Positions 1-12,705 of a stretch of DNA of 64,000 nt are shown one piece after another. This DNA comes from Sipunculus nudus (Eukaryota > Annelida > Sipuncula > Golfingiida > Sipunculidae): positions 44,976,659 through 45,040,658 of the forward strand of contig CM049313.1 in the NCBI GenBank assembly GCA_026874595.1, written 5' to 3'. Under the pieces are notes generated by a model. It saw only the letters and a program-made list of their open reading frames with translations, ran no database searches and was not told where the DNA came from. Position 1 is the stretch's first letter; each line of letters opens with the position of its first letter. A program made the translations under genes and the position numbers.

Positions 1-745
1 TGAGTAGAAAGTACCTTGTACCTGTACCTGTACCTGAAACTAAAATACCTGTACCTGGTACAAGGTACTCAGGTACATTTTCAAATTTTCAATTTTTTTC
101 TCTTCTTGTATTTAATTTGGTTACATGTAGTGTAAAATAATCAGCAAGCCATCAATGTGATAAACTGCTCATGAATTGAATTGTTATCACACCTCCGGAA
201 TGGTCACAAGTGTGAAATCAGCTGTAACCACTTACTGAGCAAATGTCGAGCAGTCCACTTAATGAACTTATAATACACAAATATCATGTTTGTGAAATAT
301 GGTGTCATACTGTACTTGGTGTTCTTAATGGACTTTCAGAAGACTTGAATATGGTGCTTGTGAATGTATGGTGTCATACTCTACTTGGTGCACTTAATGG
401 ACTTTAAATACACTTGCATATCATGTTTGTGAATGTATAGTGCCATACAGATAATAAGTTCTAATAATATATACTTGAGCAAAAGACCTTAATATTGTTT
501 GATAGAAAAAAGGCATGTTAACTTGCATATACGTGAATTTATACCACTATTATTATCCGTAAAAACGTCTTTGAAGTGATCCTAAAATAAATGTACCTGT
601 ACCTGTACCTAGGTACTTTCTAGAGTACCTGTACCTGTACCTAGGTACTCTGTGAAAATCAAATACCTGTACCTGTACCTGCACCTGGCCAATTCACAAG
701 TACCTGTACCTGAACCTAGGTACTTTCACTTGTACCTGGCCCCAA
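1..745. repeat. GTACCT hexamer arrays flanking a short spacer
   Basis: Two clusters of GTACCT/AGGTAC hexamers (about 1 to 82 and 594 to 745) flank roughly 510 bp of AT-rich DNA. GTACCT and its reverse complement AGGTAC alternate, with CCTAGG centres, so the clusters can fold back. Between them a unit of about 69 bp (ATGGTGTCATACT, then TACTTGGTG, then CTTAATGGACTTT) occurs at about 298 and 367, with a partial third at about 435. The paired ends suggest one mobile or satellite-derived unit cut by the window edge. No coding potential was seen. Confidence 0.6.
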
Positions 746-3700
746 CCCTGACATGAAGAGACCTTGCTCCTGCAGACTCCCAGCCTGCTTTGTCATGAAT
801 TTTTAACAAGGTAATTGAACCAGTCAAGTGACCTTTGCTGTTCAGCACGCTCCCTATATGCACCTAGCAAAACAAATCTATTGCTAATTTTAGATCAATA
901 GTCTTGGAATGCCAGACTATTTTGACCAATCATATAAAGGTTTATAAACCTATCCAGTTTTCAGTACGTGTTCTTGTTAAAATGTTGTTGAACAGAATTG
1001 AATACTGTTTTTTTTTTTACAGTTTTATTGGATTTTATTGGCCATTATCATTATAGCACCACCATGCCAAAGCATTTTCAAAAGTCATGACATAGCAGGG
1101 TTGACAGCCTCATGGAGCTATAAGCTTATAGGAAGATGTCACAAGTATTACTCAAGGGCATATTTTTTGGTATTTGATCCATATTTGAAGAATATTTCAC
1201 ATATATCAAGTTCAGGATTCATTTTAAAATTATGCAAATTACAAAAATGGACTTTGTACAAGTAAAAAAAGAATGCCATATTTGAAAATAATATAATACA
1301 AATAAATATTTGAAACCAATCCTCATCTCATAAGAAGTAAATATGAACAAGACAATATTTTTTCAGCTATTTATGCTGAAAACTAAATTTCATAAAAATA
1401 ATAAAAATATTTTATTTTAGTGTTACATAATGATTGAAATATTGAACCCAACCCACACATTAAGAAGAGGACAAAATTCCTGTGGAGCCTGTGTTTAGTT
1501 TTTTTTCTCTTTAACAAATATCCAGTCTTCAGTAGTAAACAAAGATATTTTATAAAAGTGTGTTCTTTATAAGTGAAAAATACCTCTTTCACAAATTCTA
1601 AAAATGTACATCAACTGTATGAGGCTTTGGTAAGCTTACAAAAAAACATTAAATGATTAATTAATTAAAATCTGTTTGTCTTCTGTTTTCTTATACAAGT
1701 TAAATCTCAACATTGACATAAAAACATACCTCTGAAAACTAAAATTAACATTCAGAATCAATAGGAAGCTTAAAAGAAAATAAATAGATGAAATTACCAT
1801 CCAGTTTGTTTTAATCTAGGAACAGCTAAAGTAGTCTCTGTAATAACATGTCATTTCTCTGCATATTCAAAGCTGTTTGTAAACACGTTTGACTAAAAAT
1901 TGTAATTTTCTTATTTATGTTAATTTCTTATTAATCTACAAAGAAATATATACTAATTCCTACAAATCTTTATCTTAAAAATATTTGCACCTGAGAAAAT
2001 ATGTATCCCTATATTTTAATTTACATGAATCTTAATTAATATATAAATATGCTATAATTAATTTAAACTGATTGTTTACATGCCATGATATTTTACAAAT
2101 ATATAAGGTGCATTTATATGATTAATTGTATCTTGCTAAGCTTTATTAGCCTGTGAATCTAAATTATATGAATTATCTTATATATTTTAGGAATATTGTG
2201 TATTTCCAACCTCCAACATTCTAATGTATAATTTATCATTTTAATTCTTTTAATTCCTAAGTTCCTAGTGTCATTAAATATAGCTAAAACTTGACTTTAA
2301 TGAGTAATTTTGATCCAGATAAGTATGTGTGAAGCGGAATTATTATTATGCTTTATTTATAATGCAATAGGTGCTTGTAAAATGCGATTGGCAATTCATC
2401 TAAGTTAGTAAAATTAATGAAATAACACTGAAAGTGAAGAAATTTTCTCCAGTAAAGTCCTCATTTATGATAACTCGCCCCTAGTTATCCATTTAATACT
2501 AGCTGTTATTTAAGATGCTGTTGGATTTCGTCTTAATGAAAAGTAATATCGGAAGAATTCAAGGAGTTTCACATGGTTTTCAACCCTTAAGTAAATATTT
2601 TTCATCGTGACCACTGATATATTATATAAACTAATTATTCTTCTATTTTGATAAGTACATGATAAACAAAATGAAGAATAAAACTGCTAAATTGTAGCAT
2701 TTCTTCATATAATTAATTTACATGTAATTCTCAGATATTTAGGGACAATTCAGCTATGGTTATTAAAACATTGAAGTTCCCTTGAACAAACATTGTCCTA
2801 GTTTCTTCATATAATTAATATAAACTTTTTTATACAAGAATGTGCTGAAGATGTGTGAATAAAATAAATATTTATTTGCCCACTGGCACAATGTTAAACC
2901 TGTATTTGCATGCTTTAACTTTTATCAGAGCATGGTTAAGTTTGGGTTTCCTTGCACTTTTTAACAGTGCACTTGAAAAGGCAAAGTCAGTTCCATATAT
3001 ATGACCATAATCATTTAATGGTTTCAAAGAAAATTTAACTAAAATTTTTGTGAGTGGAATACATACATCATAGGGAGACGTTAAAACCTACTGGTTGTTA
3101 ACATTAAAAATGTATGGGATCAGCTAATTTATAAATAAAATAGTGACATGCAAACTTTACAGCATGCACCTAAATTTCAAAACTATGATATCCAAATAAC
3201 AATAATTTGTTAAATTCCCCTGCTATAATCAAACATTTCAATATCCAAAATTATAATTTGATGAAACTAAAGATGAAGAATAATTAGAATTTCTTACTGG
3301 ACAATTTGGATGATTTTTATATTCCAAATATAGTAAAATGATTGGAAAGTCCAAATAAAAGTAGTAATCAAAATATAATGTACACCTTATTAAAATGCTA
3401 CTGATATAAATTAAATACAAACTGGTATATAATATATAAGGTACTGCAATGCAAAGAAATTGAATTTTTAGTAATAAAATTGTGAGATGAAAAAGATATA
3501 GCAATTGTTTGAAAATGATCATTTTGTTTAAATCCTATTTGTAAAAATAACCTCTTTGAAAAATTGTTCATTCAGGTCATTATAAAAATTGATATTTTGA
3601 AAGGAAGAAAGTGTTCATATAATGATATTAAAATATTACTTACTTGAAGATGAGCTAAAGCTGGAAATTAAATAATTTATCTCATGGTAATTACCATGTA

Positions 3701-4760
3701 CCCCTGTAGTAAATAATTTGCAGTAACAACACAAAATTTCCCACAGTATAAATGATACTGAAGATATTTTTTGAGAAGGCACGGGTTTTCACTGCCAATC
3801 TGGTTGGTATATTTACAACTTTAGTACAAATATTCAGTGAAAGCCAGATTTAGTCCAGATTTCCATAGTCAGCTGACACAGTAGCTCTTGGTCTTAAGTC
3901 CTAGAGACAGCTTTGATATGGTCATATCAAATAATCCCAAGTCTTTATTAACATGTTTAATCAAGGAAATCACTTAAATTGTATAAGTATTTAAGTTCAG
4001 GGTCTGAACCAGGCTTATAAGCCTAGTGCTGCTGAGTCATTTGGATTTATGTAAACATTTCTTATTTTTAACAGTTTACAAAAATTTAAGGATCAATCTC
4101 TTTTTCTAAAAAAAAAAGTCACCCTGATGTTGGTACCACCTGGTAATAATGTGATGCACTAGTAGATGGGTTGCACATTTAAATTATTAACTGAAAGGTG
4201 AATCATTAAAGTTCAGGAAATGTATAGTTGAGAACTTGTATTACTTAAACATGAAATGACAGCCACTGGGTGAAATTTGAGTTGCTTGCACACAGTCAAA
4301 AAGGACATATATATGTATTCAATATTTGCTGGTATTGGATCCATGTTTTGGATAAAAACATACTTTTTGTGCTTCAGTTGGTTATTTAATCAGTTGTATG
4401 ATTCTGTGATTTATATTGATCAGGAGGAGGTTCCTTTTACTTGTCTCCATATTATGAATTATAATGAATTATGATACCTGTAATATATTTCCTTTCATAC
4501 CCAGAGCTATTTCTTAAGAAAGGTCTGTGATAGTGTTTGAAAATATGATGTTGAAACTGTATGTATACAGACCATCAGTTCAAGAGGTATGACCAACATC
4601 TTGGGGGGGGGATTCTAAAAATTCTGGGGAATAGAACTGGTCAAATATATGTTTAGCACTGAAAAATGTTGCCAGATTTTGTGTTTTGCATTGATTTATA
4701 CCCTAAAGTTGATTGCAGGTAACTAAATTTTCAGTTTCCACACCTAGGCCAAATGCATGC
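746..4760. other. AT-rich non-coding DNA upstream of InR E1
   Basis: Very AT-rich, with only short chance ORFs that lack codon structure or family motifs. I looked for a signal-peptide exon (ATG, hydrophobic stretch, GT donor in phase 1) and found none I could defend. It may be intergenic or part of the first InR intron. Confidence 0.5.
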
Positions 4761-4763
4761 CCT

Positions 4764-4787
4764 CCCCCCCCCCCCCCCCCCCCCCCC
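4764..4787. repeat. Poly-C tract (24 C)
   Basis: An uninterrupted run of 24 C in otherwise AT-rich DNA. The minus-strand frame through it gives a poly-Gly stretch, which is an artefact of the tract. Confidence 0.9.
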
Positions 4788-5385
4788 ACTTCAGCACTTT
4801 GAACCTGAGTGCCCCAGTCCCTTATCTTAAATCCTCTATCTGCCCCTGCTATAATTTCAGCCAGTTCAGTTACCCATGATTGTGTGATCAATAAAAGCAT
4901 TACTAAACCCTGTTTGTATATCTATAGTGAAGTGGCGTTGTATTGATTCAAGGGGCTAACAACGGACCTAAACTGACTGTAATGACGTGTAAAAAAACAT
5001 AACCTGTCCCGGTGTTTAATAACCCACAGAAAAACCTTGCATCTTATTAACACAGTGTGTGGTATGATAATTAATATAAATCCAGGTCCGATAACATGAT
5101 TAGCTACTGCGTCAGTCTGTCATTTTTAAACAGATATTGGACATTCAGAGAAATACCACGTGCAGGTTGTTATAGTAATGACACACACTTTTTACATGGT
5201 CTTGCTGTTGACCCATTTCCCCGTTTTCTTGAAAGAATGTTTATTATCTCTTGGTTTCTTCTTTTATTTCCTAATTTATTCAGAAAAAAAGTTTTTATCT
5301 CAGTCTTGCTTTTTTAGCTCAGCTGACTGAAAGTCATCTGAGCTATAGCGATCACTCGTCTGTCGTCCGTCTGTCCGTCCGTTAA

Positions 5386-6655
5386 CCAGGCACAAATCGT
5401 AACCGCTGAACCTAGAACCTTGTAACTTGGGATTCTGAGAGGTCCATGAAAAATCTCCTTGGAAACCAGAAATTAGGTCTCTGTTACCCATATCCTTCGA
5501 GCTATGGGGCCCCAAAGTACCCCCCAGAAAAGTCAAAAATTTCATACAAAAACTTCAATATCTCATTAACTACTTGACTGATGGTCATGATTTTTGGCAT
5601 ACATATTGATCATGAGATGTTTCATCACTTCCTGCAGACTGGTGGCGCCACCTGAATTTTTTCAAATTTTCACAGTTTTTTTTCTCTATTTTCGAGACCT
5701 TTCAGGATGTAGTTATCTGTCAACAGGGTACAAATCGTAAGGACTGGACCTAGAATCTTCATTGTTGACACACAGGGAGACCCATGATAAGTCTCCATGG
5801 ACACCTGAAATTAGGTCTCTGTTACCCATATCCTTTGAGCTATGGCACTCCAAAGTACAGCTCAGAATAATGGAAAATTTGATACAAAAGCTGAAGTATC
5901 TGAACAACTAATGCAGAGATCACCATAATTGTTTTCATGGATATTGATCATGACTGGTGGCACCACCTGTATTTGTTCGGGTTTTTTTTATGAATTTTTT
6001 CTCTATTTTTGAGACCTTTAAAGTTATGAACATCTGTTAACAGGGCACAAATCATTAAAACTGGACCTAGAATCTTCATTCTTGACACACAGGGAGACCC
6101 ATGAAAAGTCTCCATGGAAACCTGAAATTAGGTCTCTGTTACCCATATTCTTTAAGCTGTATGGCTCCAAATTACCCCCCAGAATAATGGAAAATTTGAT
6201 ACAAAAACTGCAGTATCTCAATAACTACAACACTGATGGTCATGATTTTCGGCATACATATTGATCATGACCTGTTCCATCAGTTTCTGCAGACTGGGTG
6301 CGCCACCTCTATTTTTTCTAAATTTTTTCGATTTTTTTTCTCTTTTTTTGATACCTTTAAAGATGTGGTTATCTGTCAACAGGGTACAAATCGCAACAAC
6401 TGGACCTAGAATCTTTATTCTTGTCATGCAAGAAGGCCCATGAAAAGTGCCTGTGGAAACTTAAAATTAGGTCTCTTTTACCCATATCCTTCAAGCTATA
6501 GGACTCCGAAGTATCCCTCAGAATAATGGACAATTTGATACAAAAGCTGAAGTATCTGAACAACTAATGGGGAGATCACCATGATTCTTTGCATGGATAT
6601 TGATGTTTGTAAGTGTTTTTATTAGTTTCTGCAGACTGGTGGAGCCACCTGTATT
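5386..6655 (+). repeat. Core tandem repeat of F1 copy 1, ~330 bp unit, about 4 copies
   Basis: Each unit carries, in order, a CACAAATCGTAA-like start, ACCTAGAATCTTCATT, CATGGAAACCTGAAATTAGG, TCTCTGTTACCCATATCCTT, then GATCATGA and a GGTGGCGCCACC-type palindrome. Spacings of the start motif are about 340, 320 and 338 bp. Short ORFs here on both strands reuse the same repeat peptide and are not genes. Confidence 0.75.
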
Positions 6656-6659
6656 TTTG

Positions 6660-8547
6660 TACCCGCCAAAACGAAGTTTTGTGGATACTATGTTTTTGAC
6701 CGGGTTCCTCCGCCGTTGCCGCGTTCGTTTCCAGAGAGCTCCTCTGGGACTTGATTTTATCAGCTTTCCAAGCTCATATCTCGGGAACCGTTTGACTGAT
6801 CAGGAAATAAAATTTATACTAATGTAGCCCTTGGATAGCTCTATAACATACACAAAAAATGGTGGCGCCACCTGTAACCATGTTTGCACAGTGTCCATCT
6901 GTTCATCTGCCTTTGGTTAAAATCACTCATATCTCTGCAGTGAATTGACTAATTCACCTGAAATTCGGCATGCGTATACATCCTGGATAGCTTTCTTGAT
7001 TTTATGACAGGTGGCGCCACCTACATTCTCATTCACGCTGATGACATCCAAGCTCATATTTCGGGAACTGTTTGACCGATCGGGCCAAAATTTTGCATGT
7101 ATATAGATCTAACAAAGCTCTTTATCATACGCTAAACTGGTTGCGCCACCTGCAACCATTTTTGCACAGCGTTTGTCTGTTTGTCTGCCGTGCAATAATG
7201 TCACTCATATCTCGGCAGTGGTTTGACATATCTGCCTAAAATTTTGCAGTTTTATACATCCTGGATAGCTTTCTTGATTTTATGACAGGTGGCACCACCT
7301 ACATTCAATTTCACGCTGATGACATCCAAGCTCATATCTCGGGAACCGTTTGACCGATCGGGCCAAAATTTTGCATGTGTATAGATCTAACATAGCTCTT
7401 CATCATTAGCAAAACTGGTGGCACCACCTGCAACCATTTTTGCACAGCATCTGTCTGTTTGTCTGCCGTGCAATAAAGTCACTCACATCTTGGCAGTGGT
7501 TTGACATATCTGCCTAAAATTTTGCAGTTTTATACATCCTGGATAGCTTTCTTGATTTTATGACAGGTGGCGCCACCTTTATTCTAGTTTATGCTGCAGA
7601 CATCCAAGCTCATATCTCAGGAACCGTTTGAACGATCGGGCCAAAATTTTGCATTTGTAAAGATCTAACATAGCTCTTCATCATAAGCAAAACTGGTGGC
7701 ACCACCTGCAACCATTTTTGCACAGCATCTGTCTGTTTGTCTGCCGTGCAATAAAGTCACTCACATCTTGGCAGTGGTTTGACATATCTGCCTAAAATTT
7801 TGCAGTTTTATACATCCTGGATAGCTTTCTTGATTTTATGACAGGTGGCGCCACCTTTATTCTAGTTTATGCTGCAGACATCCAAGCTCATATCTCAGGA
7901 ACCGTTTGAACGATTGGGCCAAAATTTTGCATGTGTATAGATCTCACATAGGTCTTTATCATACACAAAACTGGAGGGGCCACCTGCAACCATTTTTGCA
8001 CATTTTGCACAGCGTCTGTCTGTTGGTCTGCTATGGCCTAAAATCACTCATTTCTCTGTAGTGGTTTGACATAACTGCCTAAAATTTTGCAGGTTTATAC
8101 ATCCTGGATAGCTTTCTTGATTTAATGACAGGTGGCGCCACCTACATTCTAGTTAACGCTGCACACATCCAAGCTAATATCTCAGGAACCATTTGACCGA
8201 TTGGGCCAAAATTGTGCTTGTGTTTAGATCTCACATAGGTCTTTATCATACACAAAACTGCAACCATTTTTGCACAGCGTCTGTCTGTTTGTCTGCCGTG
8301 GGCTAAAATCACTCATATCCATGTAGTGGTTTGACTTTTCTGCCTAAAATTTTGCATATGTATACAACTTGGACAGCTTTCTGGATTTGTGGTAGGTTGC
8401 ACAACCTACATACACATTTAGGCTGCAGACATCCATGCTAATATGCAACATACCTCACTCTGTTTCCCCTTGCCACTCAATCCATGCCTCACTTCACTCT
8501 GATTTTGGCAGATACACGTAGTCACTTGTCGGCTACCCGTATTCTAG
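6660..8547 (+). mobile_element. Family F2 repeat element nested in F1, 278-bp core repeat
   Basis: The 5' hairpin ACCCGCCAAAACGAAGTTTT and the 3' end GGCTACCCGTATTCTAG mark the element. The T-rich F1 sequence continues on both sides (CACCTGTATTTTT before, TTAAAGTTTACACATTTTTT after), so insertion was into a T tract. The motif CATCCTGGATAGCTTTCTTG recurs at 6979, 7257, 7535, 7813 and 8100: period 278 bp, then 287 for the last. A degenerate sixth copy is near 8367. Each unit holds two GGTGGCGCCACC-type palindromes. Confidence 0.75.
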
Positions 8548-8731
8548 TTTTTAAAGTTTACACATTTTTTCTCTATTTTTCAGATATATAAATACAGACT
8601 AAATCTTGGCCTGTTGGTTAATCTGTTTGATGCTTCAGTTGAATGGGTATCTACCATTCTGATGATAAAATTTCCTTTTGTGAATCTCTTCCCAGTCAGC
8701 TGAGCGTCATGACCCATGGGTCACTTGTTTT

Positions 8732-11700
8732 ATCAATTTCCCAATTGTCTTGTGAGCTGTATTATTTAACCTTTTTTTTAAATTTTTTTGTCAAAAAAGA
8801 AAATAATTAAAAAATTAATTTGAAAGAACTTTATATAAAAAATATATATTCCTTCCACTCAGGAACAAGTTTTTTCTGTCATGCAGCTATGCTGCTTAAT
8901 GCCAAATTTTTTTAAACAGAATAATAAAGAATTTTAGGTACCATGAATTTAAGGAAAAATAATCATTTACTACACCTAACACTAAACAGTACTGCATGCG
9001 TTGGTGTTTCCACATGTTACTTTCATTATCTCTCTCTTTCTTTCACTTTTAACAGATTTCCTGGAAAATTAAACTAAGATTCTGAAGTATATAGGAAATA
9101 TATAGGTCTGCTTTCATTATTATTATAGCTTAATGAAAAATGGTTTCTTGTTTACAGAATATAAATACCAAGGAGGTGTATGACTTTATTTTTTTTTTAA
9201 TCATTGCAGTTAAACAGTATTTTTTTTTTTTTGGAATGTGTAAATATATATCTCTCATTGTTCAAGTCACTCAAGTCAACACAGAAGTTCTTTTGCTGTA
9301 AATTTGAGTAAAATTACTCAGAATTCCCTGTAATCTGTATCAGGATTGAGGTTAGAGGTTCTTATTTATAAGTGAGATTCTGCAGGGCCCAGTCACTTGA
9401 GTTCTTGTGTAGAACAATAAAGGGTGTGGTCAGAAAGTGTGATCATATTCTGTTCAAGGTGTTGCATAAGTTGATCCACGCGTGGATGGCACAGTGTGTG
9501 ACTTACACTTTATTATTTACAAAGGCCTCATAGGTTACTTCGGGAAAAGGCGGTTCTTTGACGGTGAAACCACAGGTATGTTTCCAATTGGCTTCATCAG
9601 TGTTTAAGGATGTGGTTCACCCCTCAGTCTAGGTATACGTAGTGTGTGCCATTCTTTATTCAGGGTTTGGCTTGTTCTGTTGTTTTTTTCAGGACGTTGA
9701 CCTTTCCCTACAAGTACAGGATGTTTGCTTAAGGGTGTCGAGTGAGTGGTTCTCTTGAATAGTGTTACAAGTTTCTTTTTATGTGAGATTGTGCTTTGAT
9801 GTGGGCCCTTTCTGCAGTTCACTGGGATACTTCATATAACTGAAGTCTTTTCCACCTGTATAATACTGAGGGTATTTGCTAATAAATTTGCCTCCGCCCT
9901 CTCCAATTACTGTCAGTGGAGCTATGGAAATTTTATACTTATGGGTCTGGACTTAAGGCAATATGTTATTTTAAAGCACATATCAAAGCACATTGAGTAA
10001 ACATCATTAATTCACTCGCACAAGCACAAAATATTTTAAATATTTATATTCTCCTAACGTATGACCAGTCTGAGAGCATTTGAGCTCTTCAGCAGGTATT
10101 TTTTTTTTTTTTTGGTATTATTACACATATTCTTTAAAATCAACATGGTTAAAATTATGTACCGGTACATCACTGCTGATAGTGTGGAATAATTGTAAAG
10201 CAGTTACCAAAAGCACATGGATTGGTCATCATGATATATATATTCAAAATAAAACATTCTCTGTTCACATTCAAAATAAAAAAAAACTTAAAATTGTCAT
10301 TTATTGTATTATATTACTTGGTTTTCGAGATAACAGATTATTTGAGCAAACTTCCTACATGACAGTAAATATGAAAATAAATTGTTTTATGTTTTTCAGT
10401 AGAAATTTTATTTCTCCTTGGAGAATATTTCTCCTTGGAGAGATTATGATTGTGATTTCTCCTGGACTCAAACCAGTAGAGATCCCTAAATTTTGGTCAT
10501 TCCAATTGTAACCACCCCAAGTAAAATTTCCAATCCTACTGTAATCTCCACTTAAATATAAATAACACAAATATATTAATACACAGAAATGTATTTTGTG
10601 AACATTTAAAGGAATTATACTTGACCTTTCTATATTAAGGTTTTCTGTATGCCCTGTACCTCTGGAAAATTTCTGCTTTCACATGAAATCCCCCTTCCTT
10701 TATTAAAAAGTACCAAACAAAATATTCCCTATTACAAAAAAAAGGTTAAATCCTTAAAATAAAGAATAAAGAGAACAAACCCTGATTTGAAACACATATA
10801 CACATCACAGTAAAATAAATATTTCTTATGTTTCCATGGTTAAGGGAACATTTGAAATCTTTGGAAAACTCAACTTAAACAGGTTTTACATAGGAGCAAT
10901 TTGGTCTCTATTAATTACACATTTTCTGATTTTTCAGATTTTCATGTCATGCACACATAAGGATTTCAGCTTTTTAGTTTAGAAAGCTTAAAGAAATTGG
11001 CCAAAAATTTCAGCTTTTATTAATGTTTTTATGAGACCATGTCAGCCCCACTTTGAGTCACCTGTATGTTGACCTTGTTGACCTTTCAGCAAATTATGCA
11101 CGCTTGAGGCAAGGCATACACTTGGGCAGCCAGGCAGCTTATGGACAGCCACAGTTGATCATGGTGTCCAACCCAACTCATCATAGTTTTAACCAACAAC
11201 ATAACAATAAATTAATAAATTTTTATTGGTTTTTAACAACAAATTAAAGAAAAATAGAAAAGGAATTTGTTTGTTGATAATAACAGGAAATTAACTTGCA
11301 GTTACTGATGATATAAGAATCTTGTATCGATGGATGGAATGTCACATATTCCAAATAACACCATGCAGTCACCTGTGGTATTTTTCAGTTCAATTTTAAT
11401 GGAAAAAAAAAAAATCATATTATTCATTACTAATCATTTGGGATCATATGAAGGAAATTAATGATAGACAAAGATACAGTTGATAATATTAATCTAGATT
11501 CCTACTGTGTCTAGTGTGTACATTGATGTGAAATTAGTCCAGAATGAATATATTACATTTATTTTATTTTAATATAAATAAAAGCCATAAAACCAGATAC
11601 TTATGATCATTATTTATATGAGTGAATTTTGTATATTCTGGATTCTCAACATCATTATTTGATGAAAATTGAATAAATACCAGGCATGGTGCGAATACTT

Positions 11701-11987
11701 TGCAAATGTATTTGAATACGAATATGAATATGTACTCCATTATAACATTTCTTGCATAAGAATGGGAATTCAGGTAAAAATGAAAGAATACCAGTGCAAA
11801 TACTTTCAAAATGTATTCATGAATGCATTCTTTAATATTATTTTAATAATCATTTCAGTTATATTTTATTTTAAAAAATCATACCATTCTCTTATTATTT
11901 TTAATAAAAATTATATTTGGGACAATATTTGTAATTATTTTTAATAAATATATATTATATGTTCTGCTTATAAGTTATATTACCAAG
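8732..11987. other. Non-coding AT-rich stretch before InR E1
   Basis: No gene seen. It contains a perfect 14-bp palindrome ATCCACGCGTGGAT at 9474 to 9487, two direct copies of TTTCTCCTTGGAGA near 10410 to 10445, and short A and T runs. The longest open frame (10080 to 10511) begins with TTG, is rich in Phe, Lys and Ile, and looks like chance AT-rich coding. Confidence 0.45.
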
Positions 11988-12024
11988 TCAAATGAGCGCC
12001 GTGACCCATGGGTCCCTTGTTTTT
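11988..12024 (+). repeat. Solo 3' end of an F1-family element
   Basis: GAGCGCCGTGACCCATGGGT followed by CCCTTGTTTTT is the same terminus as the longer F1 copies. It ends about 118 bp upstream of the E1 acceptor. No F1 5' end was found close upstream, so this is a truncated copy. Confidence 0.7.
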
Positions 12025-12141
12025 GCTTGTAGTGTTTACAGGTGAATTTGAACAAGTTAATGTGTTTATGTTTAACGGTCTGGTGATTTCACTAATTTGT
12101 AATATGTATATAAATAATATGTTTCTTATTTGTGCTTGCAG

Positions 12142-12705
12142 TGTGTTCCGGCGAACTGGATATACGTAATGATGTGTCCAACTTTGAGAAGTATTTAAGG
12201 AACTGCACTGTTATTGAAGGGAGCTTATCAATCTTACTGATTGAGTATTCTGGGGTACAGGATTATGATACACTTCATTTTCCAGAGTTAGTTGAGATCA
12301 CAGATTACCTTCTGCTGTATCGAGTTTATGGATTGCGTACGCTGCGACATATATTCCCCAACCTGGCAGTCATCGGCGGCCAACTTCTGTTCTATGATTA
12401 TGCCTTGGTGGTGTTTGAAATGCAAGATATGGATGAATTGGGTCTGCGTGGCTTGACACAAATCCGTCGAGGTGCTGTTCGTATTGAAAAGAACCCGGAG
12501 CTTTGCTATATCAACACCATTGATTGGTCAGTATTGGCAAAAAACATCACCATGGAAGATCATATTTTTTCTGGCAACAGGGAGAAAGATGACTGTGTGA
12601 ATTTTTGTCCAAAGGATGAAAAGGGAAGAGACACGTGTCCAATGGTTATTCAAGATCAGGGTCAAGCCACGCCAGTATGTTGGTCGTCCTATGATTGTCA
12701 GATCC
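12142..12705 (+). CDS. InR: InR exon E1: L1 ligand-binding domain and start of Cys-rich domain
   Basis: This 564-nt exon runs from acceptor ttgcag to donor gtaagt. The first 2 nt complete a codon begun in an unseen upstream exon (phase 1); 1 nt is carried over at the end. It begins [10 protein letters not shown], matching the mature N-terminus of vertebrate receptors (CPGMDIRN). L1 landmarks are [44 protein letters not shown] and IDWS. Sequons include NCT and NIT. The tail, with Cys residues around [11 protein letters not shown] and VCWSSYDCQ, opens the furin-like Cys-rich region. As in human INSR, one large exon encodes L1 directly after the signal-peptide exon. A GTG or ATG inside the preceding intron is not the real start. 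Confidence 0.95.

Larger units (their letters stand above)
5314..8731 (+). mobile_element. Family F1 repeat element (pearl/Helentron-like), copy 1, with nested F2
   Basis: The 5' end is TTAGCTCAGCTGACT followed by a near-complement (AGTCATCTGAGCT), a terminal hairpin, then a CCGT/CTGT-rich microsatellite. The 3' end has AGTCAGCTGAGC, the inverse of the 5' motif, then the perfect palindrome TGACCCATGGGTCA and CTTGTTTT. Between them lie about four core units of 320 to 340 bp (starting near 5386, 5726, 6046, 6384). A second element (6660 to 8547) interrupts the core. Terminal hairpins, a tetranucleotide microsatellite and a tandem core are the published layout of bivalve pearl elements; assigning it to that class is inference. 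Confidence 0.7.

Noticed and set aside
4703-4900. Minus-strand frame with a poly-Gly stretch
   Set aside because: The Gly run is the translated poly-C tract; the rest has no motif.
10080-10511. 143-codon + frame upstream of E1
   Set aside because: Starts with TTG, low-complexity Phe/Ile/Lys composition, no motif; expected by chance in AT-rich DNA.
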